Notes: generated by a model not told the origin, from the letters alone. Positions 1 through 6,581 are shown, numbered from the stretch's first letter. The stretch is DNA of 10,794 bases from Baffinella frigidus (GCA_026770585.1 MU646617.1:62770-73563); one strand, 5' to 3'. Made by a program: numbers and translations.

Positions 1-149
1 GGTGTAGGGTTCAGGGTTTAGGGTTTAGGGTTTAGGGTTTAGGGTTTAGGGTTTAGGGTTCAGGGTTCAGGGTTTAGGGTTTAGGGTTTAGGGTTTAGGG
101 TTTAGGGTTTAGGGTTTAGGGTTCAGGGTTTAGGGTTTAGGGTTCAGGA
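1..149 (+). repeat. Interstitial telomeric repeat, G-rich strand on plus
   Basis: Near-uninterrupted TTTAGGG heptamers with scattered TTCAGGG variants and an initial GTGTAGGG. The G-rich strand reads 5' to 3' into the window, the reverse of a genuine left chromosome end (which would read CCCTAAA on plus), so this is an interstitial or inverted block. It forms the 3' end of the reading frame on the minus strand. Confidence 0.95.
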
Positions 150-577
150 TTTTGCGGTACCTGCTCCGGGACTGAACCGAAGCCCTTGAAACCCACGGGT
201 TTCTTGGAGCCCTTGCCGCCATTCGTGGCCATGCTCAGGGGCCCCACCCGCGCTGCGCAGCGGCGCTGCCAAAGCAACCCAGCGTCAGTCATCGTCTGTG
301 CCACCTTGCTCCCACTTTGAACCACTGGCGCCGCACGCGAGACAGATCGCTGGCCGCACACGGATGCCATACCGGGGGGGGGGGATGACACGGGGAAGCA
401 AGCCCACTCACGCCCTCTCCCCGTGAGCCGCCGGTCCGTTGGGCGGCAGAGCCGGACCTGGGTTGCAGGCGTGCGCAGGAGCGCCCGAGTTGCGATCGCA
501 GCGGGGGGCGCGAATGCGGAGGCGTAGCTCAGCGTGGCCAGGGCCACGGCGGCGACGCGCAGTGCTCCTCCTCGCAT
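137..577 (-). CDS. N-terminal part of a plastid-targeted protein, cut off by telomeric repeat
   Basis: A 146-residue frame. Residues 1-21 are a signal peptide (basic start, hydrophobic core AAVALATL, end SYASA), followed by FAPP. This is the ASAFAP signature of bipartite presequences in algae with secondary red plastids. Residues 25-115 are rich in Arg, Ser and Pro and poor in acidic residues, like a transit peptide. A mature-looking segment starts near residue 116 (MATNGGKGSKK, then GFKGFG) and lasts only about 25 residues before the frame enters the telomeric block, whose CCC TAA gives the last Pro and the stop. The mature domain is missing, so function is unknown. A GTGAGT at 411-406 and a CAG ending at 325 would define an optional 87-nt in-frame intron. 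Likely a truncated gene; a 3' exon to the left of the window is not excluded. Confidence 0.6.
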   Translation of the reverse strand: MRGGALRVAAVALATLSYASAFAPPAAIATRALLRTPATQVRLCRPTDRRLTGRGREWACFPVSSPPPGMASVCGQRSVSRAAPVVQSGSKVAQTMTDAGLLWQRRCAARVGPLSMATNGGKGSKKPVGFKGFGSVPEQVPQNPEP

Positions 578-698
578 CCTGAGGGCTGTGAGGGCTGCTC
601 TGCTCTGTTCTCAGGGAAGAAAGGGGGCCACGCACGGCACCACACGGCGGGCTCAAGGGCGGCAACTTTCGGCGTGAAAAGTTTACACGGAGCCAGAA
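578..698. other. GC-rich DNA upstream of the plastid-targeted frame
   Basis: No convincing ORF. By position it would hold the 5' UTR and promoter of the minus-strand gene. No TATA-like box or other named element is recognisable. Confidence 0.3.
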
Positions 699-829
699 CA
701 TTTCGCCTAAGTCAACTCCCCTGCCCCCCTAACATAAGGCAGCGCCTTAAGTCAAATTCCAGCCGGTCCATCTAAACGAAATGGCAACTTACTGCCGAGG
801 ATCAGATTTTGTTGACTTAAGGTAAAATG

Positions 830-1168
830 CCACGCCTGGGTCCATTTGCGCCGCCGCCGAGAACAAGCTTGTTTGATTCTTGTTCGCTCGCTCGTCTCGC
901 TGGGAGGTGGAAACTTCCGCAGGACAGCGCCATCCGTTCGGTGTGGGGTTGGAAGGTTGTGTTTTTTTGTTTTTTGGAGGCCAGTTCGTTGCGCTGTCGA
1001 ACAACTACGTTTGAAAGGTTCGTATACGCCGGGAAGCGTGGGCCTAGTGGGGTCTGGCCTGGAGGGGGTGAGGAGACAGCTGAATGGGGGGCCGGGCCTG
1101 ATACTGCGTGGCGGTGACCACCTCGTGTAACTTGAAGGCATTCCTGTTTTTCTTTTCATCTGTCGAGG
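830..1168. other. Unique GC-rich stretch without a supported gene
   Basis: Short overlapping ORFs exist on both strands (plus 827-1117 and 846-1130, minus 752-1159), but none has a recognisable domain or composition that favours it over the others. It could be upstream exon, intron or promoter of the ORF at 1169. Confidence 0.3.
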
Positions 1169-1573
1169 ATGGGGTCCGTGGGCTTTTTGGGCGTGGACGT
1201 GGGAAAAGACGGGGCGGCTGATCGGCGTCCTGAGGGAGACGTCGCGTTCGAACGACGATCATCGCAGATGCGCCCGCGCCCCATCGACGAGGAGGCCTCT
1301 GGCGTCTCCCTGCTGGTCCCAGGCCGGATCCACCTCAACTCCCACGACGCCGACACCGGAAGGAGGGACGGCCCATCGCCGCCTCCCCTCCAACGCTCAG
1401 CGTCCTCGGGCTCCGTGGAGAGCCGCATGACTGGGAGGACGATGCGGGGGGAGGAGAGGCTGCGGGTGACCGAAAAGTGCGCCCCAACAACTGAAAATCC
1501 CCAGCCCGTTGTCATTCAAACAGCCTTGCAACAGGTGCCGCACATTGTCACCAAGTGGCCCTGGGTGAAATGA
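1169..1573 (+). CDS. Hypothetical protein or exon, 134 codons, unrecognised
   Basis: An open frame in the unique GC-rich segment. The middle (IDEEASGVSLLVPGRIHL, about residues 40-57) looks like folded protein, followed by a Ser/Arg/Pro-rich linker (SPPPLQRSASSGSVESR) and a C-terminus ending PHIVTKWPWVK. I recognise no family. The LVPGRIHL stretch faintly recalls the PPGRI segment of class 3 lipases, but that is too little for a call. The stop TGA at 1571-1573 is also the first three bases of the inverted motif TGACTTAAGG, so the frame may end artificially at a repeat boundary. The start codon is simply the first in-frame ATG; an upstream exon is possible. Confidence 0.3.
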   Translation: MGSVGFLGVDVGKDGAADRRPEGDVAFERRSSQMRPRPIDEEASGVSLLVPGRIHLNSHDADTGRRDGPSPPPLQRSASSGSVESRMTGRTMRGEERLRVTEKCAPTTENPQPVVIQTALQQVPHIVTKWPWVK

Positions 1574-1673
1574 CTTAAGGCGAAATTTATGAGGGCGAAA
1601 TGACTTAGGCGAAGCACGGGCCCGGGGGTTTCAGGAGCACACCCTCGACCGTGCCCAACACATTCTTTCATAT

Positions 1674-1861
1674 CCTAACCCTAAACCCCAAACCCTAACT
1701 CCCAAATCCTACACCCTGAACCCTGAACCTTGAACCCTACACCCTGAACCCTGAACCCTGAACCCTGAACCCTGAACCCTAAACCATAGACCCTAAACCA
1801 TAGACCCTAAACCCTGAACCCTCAACCCCAAACCCTAACCCCTAAACCTTCAGGGTTCAGG
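1674..1861 (-). repeat. Interstitial telomeric block with orientation switch
   Basis: Degenerate CCCTAAA/CCCTGAA/CCCCAAA repeats on plus to about 1849, then a short flip to TTCAGGGTTCAGG at 1850-1861. The last 15 bases before unique sequence (AGGGTTCAGGATTTT, 1852-1866) are identical to the junction of the first block (139-153). Confidence 0.9.
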
Positions 1862-1893
1862 ATTTTCAAACACAATCCCTGAACCGGACACCC

Positions 1894-2250
1894 TAACTTA
1901 TCCGGGGAAACTTATTTTTCTTTCATGTGATGGCAACGAAAATTACTACACAAATGCTTTAATACTACTAATAAGAACGAATTGTGTAGTAATTTTCGTT
2001 GCCATCAAATGAAAGAAAAATAGGTTTCCCCGGATAGAGCTGGTCTCTGATGAGTTGACACTTTTCGGACCTCGAAAAACTTCTAAACTTTCAAACTCTT
2101 TTAGTCAACTCGTACCAAATTTACCACAGCGAAATAATAAAAAAATCACGCTGTGGTAAATTTCGTACGAGTTGACTAAAAGAGTTTGAAAGTTTAGAAG
2201 TTTTTCGAGGTCCGAAAAGTGTCAACTCATGAGAGACCAGCTCTAATAAC
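1894..2250. mobile_element. Family-1 MITE with TAAC target duplication, carrying a second MITE in its right end
   Basis: Family-1 element: left end TTATCCGGGG at 1898-1907, arms containing GGCAACGAAAATTACTACAC and its complement, right end CCCCGGATA completed to CCCCGGATAA by A2246. Flanking TAAC occurs at 1894-1897 and 2247-2250, a 4-bp duplication of a site in degenerate telomeric repeat (ccctaac/cccc). The last bases of the right end are split by the palindrome 2035-2245, which inserted at the TA of CCCCGGATAA and duplicated it. No transposase is encoded; it is non-autonomous. Confidence 0.8.
2035..2245. mobile_element. Palindromic MITE, TA target site, TIR GAGCTGGTCTC
   Basis: Near-perfect foldback with arms of about 95 bp: TAGAGCTGGTCTC at the left, GAGACCAGCTCTA at the right, and matching AGTTGACACTTTTCGGACC and GGTCCGAAAAGTGTC blocks. 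The loop is AT-rich (AAATAATAAAAAAA). TA at 2035-2036 and 2244-2245 is the target duplication, as in Tc1/mariner-type elements. It sits inside the right end of the family-1 element. Confidence 0.85.
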
Positions 2251-2465
2251 CCCCAACCGCATCGCAGGTCATTGGAACACCTGACAGCCTTCAAAACAGA
2301 GGTGCTCGCCCGGCCACGCAGGGCTGGAGGGGGGGGTATTCAAAAGTCATTTTTGATGGAAAACCTTCCTCAAACGTCAATTTTTAGCACAGAAACGGCT
2401 CCAAGAACGAGCAAACGGCTCCAAGAACGAGCACGGAATACCCCACCCAAGGGCCTGGAGTGGCC
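2251..2465. other. Spacer with a 20-bp tandem duplication
   Basis: No supported gene. ACGGCTCCAAGAACGAGCA(A/C) is duplicated in tandem at 2395-2414 and 2415-2434. A G-run precedes 2337. Confidence 0.6.
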
Positions 2466-2928
2466 CCACCGCTTGGAGCACTAGAGCGCTGTGCAGAGAA
2501 GTTGGCCACGGGAAATAATGGGAAATCGAGAAATGGGAGCCATTTTGTCAACTTTGGAAAAAAATAGTACCATAAATTTCTCAAAAGTTGACAAAATGGC
2601 TCCAATTTCCCCATTTCCCCATTTTTCGGTGGCCAACTTCTTTGCACAGCGCTCTACCGAGGAACCGTGCTTCAGTAAATGATTGGATTCTTGCCCAAGG
2701 AACACGCCGAACGTCAGCAATTTGTCACGTCCCTCCCCGGATTTCCGGGGAGGGACGTGCCACGCCCGGCCCCTGTAAGTGTGTGACCTGTGCCACTCGG
2801 GAGGCTACGAAGCACGTCTTGCCCGGATATTTGGACGTAACGTGACCACAATTGCTGACTTTTGGCGTGTTTCCTGAGAAGCAATCCAGTGATTAACTTT
2901 AGAATGTTCCCCGTAGTGTTCCGAGTGG
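2466..2928. mobile_element. CCAC-ended palindromic element, split by another MITE
   Basis: Inverted arms can be followed from CCACCGCTTGGAGCACTAC plus GAGGAACC at the left to GTTCCCCGTAGTGTTCCGAG plus TGG at the right. Inner arms match as well: GGAACACGCC and GTCAGCAATT against AATTGCTGAC and GGCGTGTTTCC. The centre is a 16-bp perfect hairpin (2726-2741 with 2744-2759, CACGTCCCTCCCCGGA). The left arm is interrupted at its TA by the 175-bp MITE 2482-2656. The word GTGTGTGACCTGTG occurs inside (about 2780) and just outside the right end (2929). Confidence 0.65.
2482..2656. mobile_element. Nested palindromic MITE, TA target site, TIR GAGCGCTGTGCA
   Basis: Arms: TAGAGCGCTGTGCAGAGAAG at the left and CTTTGCACAGCGCTCTA at the right, with matching GGAGCCATTTTGTCAACTTT and AAAGTTGACAAAATGGCTCC. 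TA is duplicated at 2482-2483 and 2655-2656. Removing it rejoins ...GGAGCACTACCGAGG..., which then pairs with the far arm of the enclosing element. ORFs here are only translations of the arms. Confidence 0.85.
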
Positions 2929-2991
2929 GTGTGTGACCTGTGTAAGACTTATACTGTGTACGATAAGTACGTGGAACCGCGAAACATATTG

Positions 2992-3130
2992 CACTGCCAG
3001 GGCGGAGTTTTTGTATTAGTCAACTCACCGCGAATGTGTGGTAAAGAGGTACACGTAACGTGTACCTCGTTTCTTAAATTGACAGATTTGTGGGGGAGTT
3101 GACTTTTGCAACATCTCCAGGGTCGCAGTG
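2992..3130. repeat. Family-2 palindromic repeat, copy A
   Basis: Ends CACTGCCAGGGCGGAG and its imperfect complement ending GCAGTG. Matching AGTCAACTC blocks lie inside, with a central perfect palindrome GAGGTACACGT-A-ACGTGTACCTC (3046-3068). The minus strand aligns with 6862-6993, including CCCCCACAAATCTGTCAA and ACAAAAACT. Confidence 0.65.
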
Positions 3131-3157
3131 TCTTGGTGTACCAAGGTGCTATTCCGG

Positions 3158-3210
3158 CCCCCTAAACCCTCAACCGTCAACTCTAAACCCTAGACCTGAA
3201 CCCTAAACCG
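3158..3210 (-). repeat. Short degenerate telomeric block
   Basis: CCCTAAACCCTCAACC and related degenerate heptamers, C-rich strand on plus. Confidence 0.8.
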
Positions 3211-3242
3211 CACGGAGAAACCCCGCCCAGAGTTGAACCCCT

Positions 3243-3394
3243 CCACCAGCCCTCACGATTGGACCAAATCGTCGATTTTCGATTGTAGAGTTACCCTTGA
3301 TTTACCCTTGCAGAGACCCCGGATCTGGGGTCTCTGCAAGGGTAGATCTCAAGTCTAAAATCGATGATTTGGTCCAACCGGGGAGGGTTAGTGG
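3243..3394. mobile_element. CCAC-ended palindromic MITE
   Basis: Left arm CCACCAGCCCTC then GATTGGACCAAATCGTCGAT; right arm ATCGATGATTTGGTCCAA then GAGGGTTAGTGG. The core ACCCTTGCAGAGACCCC pairs perfectly with GGGGTCTCTGCAAGGGT. The left arm has a short tandem duplication (TTACCCTTG / TTTACCCTTG) absent from the right arm. No clear target duplication. Confidence 0.7.
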
Positions 3395-3630
3395 CTAGAC
3401 CATAACCCCTAGACCCCACCCGGTGTACGAGGTCCCTAAGACCCCCAAAATTCGGGGGTTACGTGACCAAGCTGATACCGGCTGCGGCCAAAAGCTGACT
3501 ATTAAACCCAAAATCCGTTTTAAAACGAATAGATGGACAGAGCGGGCTAGAGCTTTTCAGTAGGAATAAAGGCGAAAATGAGTGGAATTAAACGAGACTA
3601 CTTTTGAAATGATTACCCCGAAGTGTAGCT
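3395..3630. other. Spacer, nothing recognised
   Basis: No ORF or repeat supported beyond a small hairpin (ACCCCC/GGGGGT near 3442-3461) and the recurrent word TTACGTGACCAA at about 3460, also found in several MITEs here. Confidence 0.3.
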
Positions 3631-3799
3631 TAACCCTAAACCCTAAACCCAAAACCCTAAACCCCAAACTCTAAACCCTAAACCCCAACCCCTAAATCCT
3701 AAACCCCAACCCCTAAACCCCAAACCCTGAACCCCAAACCCTAAACCCCAACCCCTGAACCCTAAAACCCTAACCCCCAAACCCCAACCCCCCAAACCA
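3631..3799 (-). repeat. Interstitial telomeric block before the tandem units
   Basis: CCCTAAA, CCCCAAA and CCCCAACC repeats ending in AAACCAG, a plausible 3' splice site directly before GATATGCAG, where the coding-like first tandem unit begins. Confidence 0.9.
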
Positions 3800-4058
3800 G
3801 GATATGCAGAACGAGGCCGCGCATTTCGAGAACTGGATGATGGCGCAATCGGAACTTGACATGTTCAGCCTTGGGGGCCTCCTCCAGTACATTTTCGGGA
3901 TCCACCGAAGCAGGTGCGCTGCGCCTGCGGGTCCTTCTATTATTTGTACCGCGGATCGTCCACTTTTGGAGATATTTCTTATTGTTTGTACTGCGGACCG
4001 GCCACTTTTGGAGCGGAGGCGTCGTTTCTCGGGGGGGAGATGGTTGACTTTGAATTAA
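3800..4058 (+). pseudogene. Possible S3-S4 fragment of a CNBD-type cation channel, tandem unit 1
   Basis: After AAACCAG the frame reads DMQNEAAHFENWMMAQSE, then LDMFSLGGLLQYIFGIH. Compared with unit 3, several changes fall at third positions (GGG/GGA, CTC/CTT, TTC/TTT, CAC/CAT), which suggests coding ancestry. The LDMFSL stretch resembles the S3 helix of CNG/HCN/EAG channels (aromatic/Leu-Asp-x-x-Ser-Leu). Downstream, in another frame, ALRLRVLLLFVPRIVHFW and RYF resemble a degraded S4 (spaced Arg, PRIV, FWRYF). An AGCAG/GTGCGC between the two could be a 5' splice site. The assignment leans on the clearer S1-S2 fragments at 8095-10291. A hydrophobic stretch without homology remains possible. 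Confidence 0.4.
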
Positions 4059-4062
4059 GATG

Positions 4063-4283
4063 GGCGCAATCCGGGCTTGATTTGTTCAGCCTTGGGGGCC
4101 TCCTCCAGTACATTTTCGGGATCCACCGAAGCAGGTGCGCTGCGCCTGCGGGTCCTTCTATTATTTGTACCCCGGACCGTCCACTTTAGGAGATATTTCT
4201 TATTGTTTGTACTGCGGACCGGCCACTTTTGGAGCGGAGGCGTCGTTTCTCGGGGGGGAGATGGTTGACTTTGAATTAAGATG
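4063..4283 (+). pseudogene. Possible S3-S4 channel fragment, tandem unit 2
   Basis: Second copy of the 221-bp unit. It reads AQSGLDLFSLGGLLQYIFG, then the same S4-like stretch with small changes. It shows the same frame break between the S3-like and S4-like parts as unit 1, so the break predates the duplication. It carries the intact GGAGG site (4236-4240) at which unit 4 has a MITE. Confidence 0.4.
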
Positions 4284-4620
4284 GGCGCAATCGGAGCTTG
4301 GCATGTTCAGCGTTGGAGGCTTCCTTCAGTACATTTTTGGGATCCATCCACCACACGAGGCTGTCCATGCGAACAGAATAAAAGTCTTTTGTAGCGTTTT
4401 GTGGGGAAATTGGTCACGTGCTACACGCAAAGCATGTAGCTTGTCTTTCTATTCGACCAAACATGTGAAAATTACTGCACAAACGCTTATAATCGACATT
4501 TATTCTGTTCGCATGGATAGCCTCGTGTGGCACGCAGGTTTCGTCCTTGGAGGCTTCCACGCCAGAGGGCTCAAGGGAAACCGACGCCTTATCCACCTCA
4601 GATCTGACGTGGTTGACTTA
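4284..4620 (+). pseudogene. Tandem unit 3, interrupted by a MITE
   Basis: Begins AQSELGMFSVGGFLQYIFGIH with mostly synonymous differences from unit 1, then is broken at 4350 by the palindrome 4351-4530. After the MITE it resumes CACGCAGGTTTCGTCCTTGG, matching unit 4 (CATGCAGGTTTCGTCCTTG), then degenerates. Confidence 0.4.
4351..4530. mobile_element. CCAC-ended MITE inside tandem unit 3
   Basis: 32-bp terminal inverted repeats with one mismatch: 4351-4382 begins CCACACGAGGCTGTCCATGC and 4499-4530 ends GCATGGATAGCCTCGTGTGG. The interior carries GAAAATTACTGCACAAACGC, close to the family-1 arm word, and GGTCACGTG. The empty site is seen in unit 4 (GGATCCATCCATGCAGG), placing the insertion after ATCCA. 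At most 2 bp (CA) are duplicated. Confidence 0.85.
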
Positions 4621-4674
4621 AGGATTCAAGGAATTTTCCTTGAAAGATGTCAAAAGTGGATGTTTCGATCATCC

Positions 4675-4795
4675 TGGCGTGGTTCATTGAATACATTTTT
4701 AGGATCCATCCATGCAGGTTTCGTCCTTGTATTGTTTGTACTGCGGATCGTCCATTTTTGGGGAGGCCACTCGAGGCTAGAAATGTGACTATTTT
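4675..4795 (+). pseudogene. Diverged tandem unit 4, S4-like part
   Basis: GAATACATTTTTAGGATCCATCC then TGCAGGTTTCGTCCTTGTAT. The frame gives AGFVLVLFVLRIVHFWGG, a diverged form of the S4-like stretch of units 1 and 2. It is interrupted after GGGGAGG at 4766 by a MITE and resumes at 4979. Confidence 0.35.
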
Positions 4796-4978
4796 AAAAC
4801 AGGGATTCTTCTACAAGTGAAGAAAACAATATATGTGTGTAGTAATTTTCACACAAATAGGGGCGTTTGGTCACGTATCTCCCGGCATACCTTGAGATAC
4901 GTGACCAAACCTGCCCGTGACTGGTACTAAATTTCACAACCCCACATTTAAAATACTCCCACCTCCAACCTCGAGTGG
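4767..4978. mobile_element. CCAC-ended MITE with 5-bp GGAGG target duplication
   Basis: Ends CCACTCGAGG and CCTCGAGTGG, with inner arm matches TATTTTAAA/TTTAAAATA and a perfect 17-bp stem GTTTGGTCACGTATCTC (4865-4881) with GAGATACGTGACCAAAC (4894-4910). GGAGG flanks both sides (4762-4766, 4979-4983). The uninterrupted units show a single GGAGG (4015-4019, 4236-4240). It also contains GTGTAGTAATTTTCACAC. Confidence 0.85.
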
Positions 4979-5020
4979 GGAGGCGTCGTTTCTGAGGGAT
5001 AGTTGACTTTGACTTTAGAT

Positions 5021-5627
5021 ACACCCTCAACCCTAAACTCTAAACCCTAAACCCTAAACCCTGAAACCCTAAACCCCTGAATCCTAAACCCTAAAACCTG
5101 AACCCTGAAACCCTAAACCCTAGACCCTGAAGCACTGAAACCCTGAAGCCCTAAACCCTGAAACCCTACACCCTAAACCCTAAACCCTAAACCCTAAAGC
5201 CAACACCCTGCCCCATAAACCCTAAACCCTAAACCCTAAACCCTAAACCCTAAACCTTAAACCCTTAACCCTAAACCCTAAACTCTAAATCCTGAAACCC
5301 TAAACCGTGAAACCCTAAACCCTGAAACCCTAAACCCTAAATCCTGAGCCCTAAACCCTGAAACCCTAAACCCTTAACCCTAAACCCTGAAACCCTAAAC
5401 CCTGAAACCATAAACCCTGAAACCCTGCAACCCTGCAACCCTGAAACCCTGAAACCCTCAACCCTGAAACCCTAAACCCTCAACTCTAAACCCTAAAGCC
5501 TACACCCTAAACCCTGAAACCCTAAACCCTAAACCCTAAACCCTGAAACCCTGAAACCCTGAAACCCTAAACCCTACACCCTACACCCTCAACCCTAAAC
5601 CCTAAACCCTAAACAATAAACAATAAC
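5021..5627 (-). repeat. Long interstitial telomeric array, C-rich strand on plus
   Basis: About 600 bp of CCCTAAA mixed with CCCTGAA, CCCTGAAA, CCCTACA and CCCTCAA variants. Variants are interspersed with perfect heptamers. It follows tandem unit 4 directly. Confidence 0.95.
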
Positions 5628-5693
5628 CAGACCAAAGGGGCGGTCGAGCCTCATCCATCCCATCTCGCCATTCGCAATCTTCGCCAACGTCCG
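5628..5693. other. Unique spacer between telomeric arrays
   Basis: About 65 bp of non-telomeric sequence (ACCAAAGGGGCGGTCGAGCC onward) with no recognised feature. Confidence 0.5.
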
Positions 5694-5943
5694 AAACCCC
5701 AAACCCCAAACCCCAAACCCTAAACCCTAAACCCTAAACCCTAAACCCTAAGCCCTAAACTCTAAACCCCAAGCCCTAAACCCTAAACCCTGAACCCTGA
5801 ACCCTAAACCCTGAACCCTGAACCTTGAACCCCAAACCCTAAACCCTAAACCCCAAACCCTAAACCCTAAAACCTAAAACCTAAACCCTGAACCTCCCCT
5901 TTAGGGTTTAAGGTTTTCGGGGTTACGGTTTCCGGGTTCAGGG
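5694..5943. repeat. Interstitial telomeric array with orientation switch near 5898
   Basis: CCCTAAA/CCCCAAA/CCCTGAA on plus to about 5898, then TTTAGGGTTTAAGG and GGTTTCCGGGTTCAGGG. The order C-strand then G-strand is opposite to that of an end-to-end telomere fusion. Confidence 0.9.
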
Positions 5944-5944
5944 T

Positions 5945-6186
5945 CCGCTACCGAGCGAGGACGTGACACGATTTTAAAAACTTTAACCTGAATCCTGAAG
6001 GAAATGGACTTTTAAAATGAAAATCCAGGACCGGAATCCCGGTCCTGGCTGTCTTATATGTGCCGAGTTGGCTCGACAGCGGTCAGTGGTTGGGGCAGGG
6101 GATCAAATGTCCTCCTCGATCCCCTTGATTCGTACTGTAGATGGCCCGGAATCTCATACGAAAACTAATTTAATAATAATAAAAAA
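5945..6186. repeat. Dispersed repeat with central hairpin, copy 1
   Basis: Aligns in direct orientation with 7013-7190: CCGCTRCCGAGCG, GGACGTGA, ACCTGAATYCT, GGAAATG, ACTTTTAAAATGAAAA and GCTCGA/CCTCGA-AGCGG. A hairpin CCAGGACCGG-AATC-CCGGTCCTGG lies at about 6026-6049, and copy 2 has a diverged hairpin at the same place. The ORF starting at 6017 is probably spurious. Confidence 0.6.
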
Positions 6187-6268
6187 CGGCAATGAAATTT
6201 ACTACACAGAATGAACTTTACTAGTAATGTCAAAGCCTTCATATCGTAATTTTCGTTGTTTCCAAATG
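6187..6268. mobile_element. Decayed family-1 MITE core
   Basis: GGCAATGAAATTTACTACAC...TTTACTAGTAATGTCAAAGC...CGTAATTTTCGTTG aligns along its length with the centre of the family-1 element at 7581-7726 (same loop orientation). The TTATCCGGGG ends are missing. Confidence 0.6.
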
Positions 6269-6420
6269 TTTTAAATTAATTCGGGTTTTCATATGAAATC
6301 CGGCGACCCGAGGTGCAAATCCAGGGACAAATCCAAGGCAAATCCCAGGCGATTTGCTCCCATCCTGAGCGGTGGCGGGAGTCGAGTGCAGGCGCACTAT
6401 TGCATCGTACGGTGTACTAG
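6269..6420. repeat. Repeat flank containing an empty insertion site
   Basis: GCGATTTGCTCCC...GGCGGGAGTCGAGTGCAGGC...ACTATTGCATCGT. The same segment recurs at about 6806-6861, where it is split after TATTGC by a family-2 repeat. No supported gene. Confidence 0.55.
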
Positions 6421-6581
6421 CCACACAGCGGACTTCGAAGGGATTTTGAATAACCCCTAAGTGATGAGACCTAGGAGCCTACTGTAGGCAACCCGTAGGG
6501 ACATAGGGGGCTTCCTACGGATAAGTTAACGGAAAGGTGGCCCGATTTGGGCCGAAAATCCCTTCGTAGCCCGCTGTGTGG
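6421..6581. mobile_element. CCAC-ended MITE carrying a conserved core
   Basis: Terminal inverted repeats of about 28 bp: CCACACAGCGGACTTCGAAG then GGATTTT at the left; AAAATCCCTTCG then TAGCCCGCTGTGTGG at the right. The interior has two small hairpins (GCCTAC-T-GTAGGC; CCGTAGGGA...TCCTACGG) and a 50-bp core shared with 10563-10615. CCGCTGTGTAG recurs alone near 6769. Confidence 0.7.

Larger units (their letters stand above)
699..1613. repeat. Segment bracketed by mirrored two-part inverted motifs
   Basis: Left edge: TTCGCCTAAGTCA at 702-714, then GCGCCTTAAGTCA at 742-754. Right edge: TGACTTAAGGCGAA at 1571-1584, then TGACTTAGGCGAA at 1601-1613. The version with one T is outermost and the version with two Ts is innermost on both sides, as in terminal inverted repeats. 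A further TTGACTTAAGG lies at 812-822. The interior is unique and GC-rich. It may be a non-autonomous element carrying captured sequence; this is inferred, and no target-site duplication was found. Confidence 0.4.
3800..5020 (+). repeat. 221-bp tandem repeat, two full units plus two interrupted units
   Basis: Landmark GGCGCAAT lies at 3842, 4063 and 4284, an exact 221-bp spacing. Units 1 and 2 are nearly identical. Unit 3 breaks at 4350 with a MITE, and a diverged unit 4 (about 4621-5020) breaks at 4766 with another. Each unit ends in GTTGACTTTGAATTAAGAT or similar and holds an internal near-duplicate (TTGTACYGCGGAYCG...CCACTTTTGG). Since 221 is not a multiple of three, the long ORFs change frame from unit to unit and no single protein spans the array. 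Confidence 0.9.

Noticed and set aside
1-149. A true chromosome end at the left edge
   Set aside because: The G-rich strand points into the window; a left terminal telomere would show CCCTAAA on the plus strand.
2384-2845. Overlapping ORFs on both strands
   Set aside because: They translate the arms of palindromic MITEs, which explains the near-mirror protein sequences on the two strands.
4135-4788. 217-codon plus-strand ORF, the longest in the window
   Set aside because: It crosses tandem unit 2, unit 3 and a MITE. The 221-bp period changes frame between units, so the same DNA is translated differently each time. Not a real single protein.
5021-5943. CRISPR-like or satellite array
   Set aside because: The periodicity is the telomeric heptamer with no unique spacers of constant length.
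5890-5945. Telomere-telomere fusion point
   Set aside because: A head-to-head end fusion reads TTTAGGG then CCCTAAA; here the order is reversed.
6017-6214. 65-codon plus-strand ORF
   Set aside because: It begins in a dispersed hairpin repeat and ends in a decayed MITE; the second copy of the repeat at 7013-7190 does not keep the frame.
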